Assembly (NCBI GenBank): GCA_963932465.1
Contig: OZ010790.1
Coordinates: 348,961,087 to 349,025,086 of the forward strand
Reading direction: 5' to 3'
From: Maratus speciosus
Lineage: Eukaryota; Arthropoda; Arachnida; Araneae; Salticidae
Length of the DNA: 64,000 nt
The notes under the pieces were generated by a model that saw only the letters and a list, made by a program, of their open reading frames with translations, was not told the origin of the DNA and did no database searches. How positions within the stretch are numbered: position 1 is the stretch's first letter; each line of letters starts with the position of its first letter. The translations under genes were made by a program, and so were the position numbers. Positions 57,720 to 64,000 of this stretch are shown piece by piece.

Positions 57720-58535
57720 TTTTTGCGTTTATTTTCAGATGTTTGTTTTAAGTTTTTCTTTTTAAGAGTTTAATATATCATGATTTCATGAAAATTTTTC
57801 AGCCATAAAAAAATACCATGCGAAATTTTATTACTTTATTAAATATTTATTTTCAATCACTTTACAAAAATTATAAATTAATAATTATTATTCGAATATA
57901 AATTAATATATAAAGAAACATAATTCATTTCAGCTCTCATTTTTTATATCTCATTTTTAAAAATTATTATTATAACACTCGATAAATAATCACTGACATT
58001 CGTATTACTTTTTTTTATTATTTTTTTTCTAAGCATAAAAACTATTGTGATGCATTAATTTTTTACAATAAATAATCAAGGTTAAATATTTTATTTAAAA
58101 ATTATGATAAAGTTATTAACCAAAAGTCCTGATGAAACATTTATACAGATAGTTTGTGTGGCGACCATAACAGAATTGTGGTGTCGCCATCCTTTGAGGG
58201 AATTGACTACTACATTTTATCTCTCTATTCTAAAACAAAGTAACTAACTCTGTCATCGCCACTGTCAATCAATTTTTGTGACCGCAGGTTTTTCTTCACT
58301 AATATTAAGAAAAATACTGCATACAAAAATAATGAAAATAGGTAGTATTATAGAGAAATGTTTGATAAACGCGTTGAAGGAATAAATTGAAAAAATAATT
58401 TAAGATATACTTGACGTTAAAGTTCTACAATATCGTCCCAGAAAAATTTTTATAGGAGCAAAAACTATGCATAGGAATTTAATCATTTATTCTAAGTATA
58501 TTCAATAAAAACTCGATGTGTGCAGACTGCATTTA
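57720..58535. other. AT-rich, no gene recognised
   Basis: No open frame of interest. The words 'gtggcgacca' and 'gtgtcgccat' lie close together at 58158-58190, but no element could be delimited. Confidence 0.45.
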
Positions 58536-58539
58536 TTTT

Positions 58540-59090
58540 TTTATTAGCCCATTTTTTAGGGTTTATTTCAATTTTAAATTCAAATTTTCAGCATTTCTAG
58601 AGTTAAAAGCAGAAAAATATTGAGCATTACGTCAAAAAATTATTTTATCCAAGTATATTAAACATGAAGGAAAACAATAAAACAATCAATTATTTATGTA
58701 TTAAAAGCAGTAAATGGAGGAAATGTCACCCTATTTCAAATGTCAAAATAATAATATTGCCAAACAATATAAATTAAAAAAATATGTGTGCATGAGAGAT
58801 TTACTTCAAATTTCGACTTTCAAACAGTTCCAAATTAGAATTCAATGATTACTTAGTAAAAACAGAAAAATAATGAAAATTACGTCATAAAAACAATATT
58901 TAAAAGTGAATATTAAAAGAGAAAGAAAACTTTAAATTAATAAACTCATTAATACGCATTAAAATTCGTAAATTGAGGAAATTACGTCATATTGACCATA
59001 GTGGCTAAATAATAATATTGCCAAACAGTTTAAATTAAAAATTTATTTACATAAAATATTTATTTCAAATTTTGAGATGATCTTTTGAAC
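58540..59090 (+). repeat. Two tandem units of about 260 bp with TTACGTCA
   Basis: 'cattacgtca', 'taaaagcagtaaatggagga', 'aataatattgccaaacaata' and 'tttacttcaaatttcgac' recur in order, first near 58625-58815 and then near 58880-59075. TTACGTCA appears three times. The same octamer occurs in the tandem repeat at 18755-18965. Confidence 0.6.
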
Positions 59091-60256
59091 TATTTTTGCC
59101 AAATTTTAAGGCAGCGCAAGTAATAATATTATCTTTCTAACAATAAAAATATTTTCAGATGAATGTTACTGAAATGAGAAAGAAAAGTTTGGTGAAAATT
59201 ATGGAAGATTTAATACGTTACATTCAAAATCTTTTACATAAGATCATTTTCTTATAGCGTTGATAAAAAAAAATATCATAAAGAAAAGACACTGTTGAGT
59301 TAGTTCATTTTATATTAGCTAATTTTTAAAGGTTTAACCAATCTTACATAATCAAGCCCGAAAACAGCAATCAACAGCATCTGATTCGGCCTTAAAATCC
59401 AAAATAATTCGAATTAATAAATTCTACCGACGGATATTACTGAAAGTGTATTTCTATCTGTATAATATTTGAATCTCTGATAAAGTTTTATCTCTTTACT
59501 TTTTACAATCTATATGTGAAGGAATAAAATGTTTATTAATTTTAATGAAATGACAATAAATTGGAATAAAAAATGTTTTAAATAATGTATGCAAGAAGTA
59601 TTTTAGAGTTGGAATCAGGCTTGAAATTAATAAGATCTCTGTTTCATAAAAGTGTCAGGATACCAAAATTGTGCAGAAAAATATTTCATGGATATATAGA
59701 ACATTTACTTTTAACAAACGTTTAGCTTATTACAATGCAAATATAAGATTTACAATAACAGTTCAAACAAACTTGTTATTTCAGTGATTGTTTATGGTCC
59801 AGAACATAACTTATTCAATAGAATTAAGTTCGGGATTTTAAAATAAGAATACTTTCTAATGAGAAATGTTCATTTACAACAGACTATTTTGACAGGATTT
59901 TGCAATAGTAGATGTATAATACACGCATGTATTTAGACTTTATTAAAATAATACTAAAGTGCACATTTAAATGAATCGTAATGCAACGTAAAGTTTAAAA
60001 GATTCAAAATAATTTTTATGTATTATCCGTATAATACCGTAAAATTAAAGATGATATTTTGGCATGGGTTTATGCATACATTCAACAAAAATATGTGTAT
60101 TCATGTACATACACATGCTTACGTAAATACCTGTACACTCACACACACATATATGTTATATATATGAACATATAAAAGCAGACAAGAAATGCCCGTAATA
60201 GCATATCCATTTTTTTTTCAGGACCTCCCCAGCAAATTATAAAACTTTAATTATAG
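59091..60256. other. AT-rich, no gene recognised
   Basis: An irregular ACAT/CACA microsatellite lies at 60095-60170. Nothing else was recognised. Confidence 0.5.
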
Positions 60257-60258
60257 TA

Positions 60259-60650
60259 CTAGGTTGAGCAAAAAGTTCTGGGAAATTTGTGAAAGTTGCT
60301 TTGTTATGCTCAAATTAACAACAAAAGCAACAAGGACTATTCTTTAAAGTAGAGACCATCATTGTCCACGACTTTCTGCCACCGTTCTGCCAGATTCCGA
60401 ATTTGCTGGCTAGGTTTATTGCCATTACCAGCGCCTTCATCCTCATTAATCTCATCGACAGCTTTCAGAATCGTTAGACTTTTTCTCTAATAATGCCGGG
60501 TCAACACACGCAAATCATACTGTTCAATTTTATTTTGAGCCAAAGTTCCTGAATTCCTGTAAATATACCACTACTACTCCTATATACGATACAAATTCTG
60601 GTAACTATTAGATCACAAATTTCCCAGAACTTTTTTCTCAACCTAATGTT
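60259..60650 (-). mobile_element. mariner deletion derivative
   Basis: The left end AGGTTGAGCAAAAAGTTCTG and right end (complement AGGTTGAGAAAAAAGTTCTG) are inverted repeats of about 30 bp, starting near 60260 and ending near 60650. On the minus strand LAERWQKVVDNDGLYF is readable at about 60340-60395. It corresponds to the C-terminal motif of mariner transposases (..RW..VV...G.YF). The rest of the transposase is missing, so about 0.9 kb has been deleted from a normal 1.3 kb mariner. Confidence 0.8.
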
Positions 60651-60652
60651 TA

Positions 60653-62180
60653 AAATTGTATCTTTTCTGTCTGCATCCTCCCCCCTCTGACAATTAAAGA
60701 AACTAATTTATTACTTTTATTTTTATCAGTTATAGAACGGCGATCAATATTTCAGTCTGCTGCCCTTTATTTAATTATTCCACAGACTTTAACTTAACCG
60801 TTTATAAACTTTCTGGTGATAAAGAAACAAATATATAAAGGAATAATCATTAACACACATTTTAACATGTATATTCGGTTTGTAACTTACTGCCGCACAT
60901 CAAATTCTCATGTAACGCACTATTTAGCCCAGCATTTAAGTTTTAATTCATATTTACATCCTTTCTCTATCGTCCCATGCATTTTTTGTATCAGACATTT
61001 TCCAGATGCCTCTTTTAGTAATGTAAAGAGCGTATGTATCGGTGATAATCTTTGCGACTCCTGACCACAAGAATTTCTTAACAAGCAAACCTAAACCCCA
61101 CATGTGCGGTAACTTTACCACTGCGTGAACCTTGTAATTCATTCGCCAAGTGCTTTGTCTACTCTTGCATTATCGCCAGACTTTTGTGTGTTGATTTCCT
61201 TCACCCGCCAACTGGCGGTAGTCTGTAATTGCGCTTTATGTCATTTTGCTCCTGCGCTGCTATACATTAACCAGCTAAACAAAGCGCCTCGGTGCTTGTA
61301 CGTCGGCCCTCTTCTATTTGTATTTCTTCACGTACCTTCTTTAACAATCAATAAATGTCTGTTTTTTCCCGTAACTTGTTAGAGTTTTTAATCCTTTAAA
61401 GGACCTAGTTATTTCAGAACTTACACCTATTGTGATAATGAAAATTGTCACAGCATATGCCTGAAATTTCCTTGATATTTCTCCGGATTGCTTTAAATAT
61501 ATCTCGAAACGCTCTTTCAAGTATTTTTTTTAATTCTCTTTTCACGTGCCTAATAATACAAAATTGTTACCGAGCGGGAAGTCTACGTGCTTCGTCATTG
61601 AAATGGTTTCCATCGGGGAAGCATTCTTTAGTCAATTAACGTAAGCTGTAGAAAGCACCTACGAATTTATGTATCATACTTCCTTTTCCTATGAATGCAT
61701 TTTGTTAGCATTTAAATGCATTTTATTCTCAAATAAATACTACGAAGATAAGAAAAATTATAAGAAAAAAGATTTTATGCAGAAACAATTTTTATGATCT
61801 GTTCATAACAAATAACTTTTTATAAATATAGTTCTCTGGTGTGCAATCGGTATTTAAAGAATGCAGAACAAAACATACTTCAACAACTCTAATAATGTTA
61901 ACTTGAATTACCCGAATATTTATAAGGATATACATGAATATCTAATATAAGAATGCTAGAAATAACTCACAGCCTCTGGAGATAAATAACTATAAGAGTT
62001 ACATAGAAAAACTGGAAAGGGAAAGTAACATTTAATAAGATTGCCGATGTTCTATGGAGATGAAACTTACTGACTAAGGAATTTTCTGAAAATATTGTCA
62101 ATTGAATTCAAACTAATGTGTTAGTTATTGCGCATGATGTAATATTTTATATATTTTCAGACAAAGGTAAGAAATATATA
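60653..62180. other. No gene recognised; slightly GC-richer block at 61080-61350
   Basis: Overlapping frames on both strands (60816-61064 and 61125-61382 plus, 60954-61142 minus) have no recognised domain. The 61080-61350 block is less AT-rich than its surroundings and could be transcribed sequence or a transposon remnant; I cannot tell which. Confidence 0.35.
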
Positions 62181-62182
62181 TA

Positions 62183-63734
62183 CACTATATCGCCATTAAT
62201 GACCGGCAACTTTCAATTTTAGACATTTTGTCGAATATTTAGAAATATACTTGACAGATTCTTCTGGAATTTCAGGATTAAAAAGAACAGGTATGACCTC
62301 ATATTTAGCAATGTCGTTTTCATAAGGGGGCAATTAGGAGGTCAACAAAAAATCAAATAATAAAATAATACTTGGGATCACCCTGTAAAATAAAATGCAC
62401 GAAATGATCTATCGCTACCGAATATAAATAAACAGACATTGTGCAATATGTGTATTCTTTTGTGTAAGAATAGCACGTATATTAATAGATATAGCGATTT
62501 ATTTAAAAAAATTTAAAAATTCTTGCATGTTTTTTGCTTATAACATGCAGGGTTTTCAACCAAATTTAACGCCGGTTTCAGAAAAATTGACAAAATATGG
62601 TAGAAACAATATAGTGCAATTGGAACATAAATATATTAAATATTTTAGGAAATATGAGCAGTTGTATGAAATAATTTTATATGCGCATGCGCGAACGATA
62701 ACAAGAATCATTTTACATAATTTAATAGTCAACTCTATGGAGCAACTTATTAAAACAAATTTAGTCAAATATCGTAAAAATTCAGAAAGCAATCGGCGTT
62801 AGAGTTAGCAAATTTTTAGTTGTTCTCTAAAAGCAGCTGAATGATAAGGGATTTTCCTCAAATTGTCATTTTTAGTTAATTTTTTTTTAATTTTTCATTT
62901 TTTATTGATGATTTAGTTCTTCTTGGATAACCACCAAAACGAGCCCGTACCATGGTCAAAAGAAGTATCAAAATCGAAGCAATTTTTCCAAATCTGCTCG
63001 TTGATAGTCACTAAATACTAATTTTTTTCTGAAAGTCAGTTAATAAAAAATGACAATTTCTGTAAAATCCCTTATCATTCAGCTGCTTTTAGAGAACAAC
63101 TAAAAATTTGCTCACTCTAACGCCGATATCTTTCTGAATTTTTACGATATTTGAATAAATTTTTTTAATAAGTTGTTCTATAAAGTTGACTATTAAATTA
63201 TGTAAAATGATCCTTGTTATCGTTCGCGCAAGCGCAGATAAAAATTATTTCATACAACTGCTCATATTTCCTAAAATATTTAATATATTTATATTTCAAT
63301 TGCACTAAGTTGTTTCTACTATATTTTTTCAATTTTTCTGAAACCGGCGTTAGATTTGGTTGAAAACCCTTCATGTTATAAGCAAAAAACATGCAAAAAT
63401 TTTTTTTAATTTTAAATAAATCGCTATATCTCTATTAATACACGTGCTATTCTTACACAAAAGAATACACATATTTCAAAATGTCTGCTTATTTATATTC
63501 GGTAGCGATAGATAATTCAGTGCATTTTATTTTACAGGGTGATCCCAAATATTTTTTCTATGATTTTTTGGTGGCCCCCTAATTGCCCCACTTACCAAAT
63601 CGACATTTCTAAATATGAGGTCATACCTGTTCTTTTTAATAGTGAAATTCCAGAAGAATCTGTTAAGTATATTTCTAAATATTCGACAAAATGTCTAAAA
63701 TTGAAAGTTGCCGGTCATTATTGGCTATATAGTG
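62183..63734. mobile_element. Giant foldback element B, 1552 bp
   Basis: The arms are about 700 bp (62183-62885 and about 63045-63734) around a loop of about 160 bp. The ends are CACTATATCGCC and CACTATATAGCC (complement), flanked by TA (62181-62182, 63735-63736). Mirrored landmarks include 'gaccggcaac', 'atttctaaatattcgacaaa', 'aagcaaaaaacatgc', 'ctgaaaccggcgtta' and 'aaaagcagctgaatgataag'. Shared end sequence and internal words (TATAAGCAAAAAAC, CCCTGTAAAA, GACCGG) tie it to foldback A. Frames 62527-62802 and 63198-63392 are the same arm read from both sides. Confidence 0.85.
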
Positions 63735-64000
63735 TATATATATTTCATTTTGCAACTTCAGAAATGGTTACAGATACTTCATATTATTATTTAATATATA
63801 TTAAAATTATTTAACTTTTTATGCAAACATAAAATATTTTTTGGTGTTTTATAATATACAGTTTTTATTTAAAAAAATTACTTTTTAAAATGGATCAAAA
63901 GCTATTCTTTGCACCTTAAACAAAATTTCAAGTCAGTTCAGAGTTACCCCAATAAAAGTATAATTTGCATTGTGGGTACAGAATTTTTGAATCTTCTGGT

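Noticed and set aside
1..64000. CRISPR array, bacterial operon or phage genes
   Set aside because: Tandem units are far too degenerate and long for CRISPR, and no long prokaryotic-type gene runs exist; the sequence is eukaryotic.

Overview
This window looks like nuclear DNA from an animal, most likely an arthropod and possibly an arachnid. The lineage is an inference from three things: the strongly AT-rich base composition, the absence of long open frames, and the mix of transposons (Tc1/mariner, pogo/Tigger, piggyBac, hAT, Helitron-like, Ty3/Gypsy). I could not identify a single convincing host gene or exon. Nearly all the longer open frames are repeat-derived or fall in low-complexity DNA, so this is an intergenic or intronic transposon graveyard.

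Layout. 1-2.3 kb: the end of a hAT-type element at the window edge, then a 1.84 kb Helitron-like element (460-2298) with tandem internal repeats. 2.4-10.7 kb: small inverted-repeat elements, a cluster of one MITE family (7.4-8.6 kb), a pogo/Tigger 5' fragment (8.76-9.2 kb) and a 0.94 kb foldback (9733-10672). 11-16 kb: three degenerate satellite-like arrays with units of about 159, 320 and 147 bp; the last two follow a microsatellite. 16.7-17.3 kb: another copy of the 7-8 kb MITE, itself split by a hAT MITE. 23.7-26.6 kb: a TA-flanked element whose ends are packed with short palindromes. 26.8-30.1 kb: two more degenerate arrays, each next to a microsatellite. 31.06-32.71 kb: a Tc1-like transposon with 225 bp terminal inverted repeats and a dead transposase.

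32.87-45.39 kb is the most structured part. Inverted repeats of about 140 bp, flanked by TA, bound a 12.5 kb interval. Inside are a tandemly repeated flank sequence, a GC-rich tandem duplication, a decayed Ty3/Gypsy retrotransposon (gag, protease, reverse transcriptase, RNase H, integrase), a Tc1-like element inserted in pol, and a further MITE inside that. At least four insertion levels can be read from the sequence. No matching pair of Gypsy LTRs was found.

45.4-49.3 kb is plain AT-rich DNA. 49293-52548 is a piggyBac element with TTAA on both sides, a minus-strand transposase pseudogene, and a 5S-rRNA-like segment between two MITEs of one family. 52.9-54.0 kb is a TA-flanked element beginning TGGGGCATT. 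54271-55695 and 62183-63734 are two related, almost fully palindromic foldback elements. Between them are a tRNA-like fragment (57.65 kb), a tandem repeat (58.5-59.1 kb) and a deletion-derivative mariner (60.26-60.65 kb).

I see no new protein-coding system. The unusual features are architectural: giant foldback palindromes, nested composite elements, and repeated association of microsatellites with degenerate tandem arrays. All coordinates of repeat arms were read by eye and may be off by a few bases.
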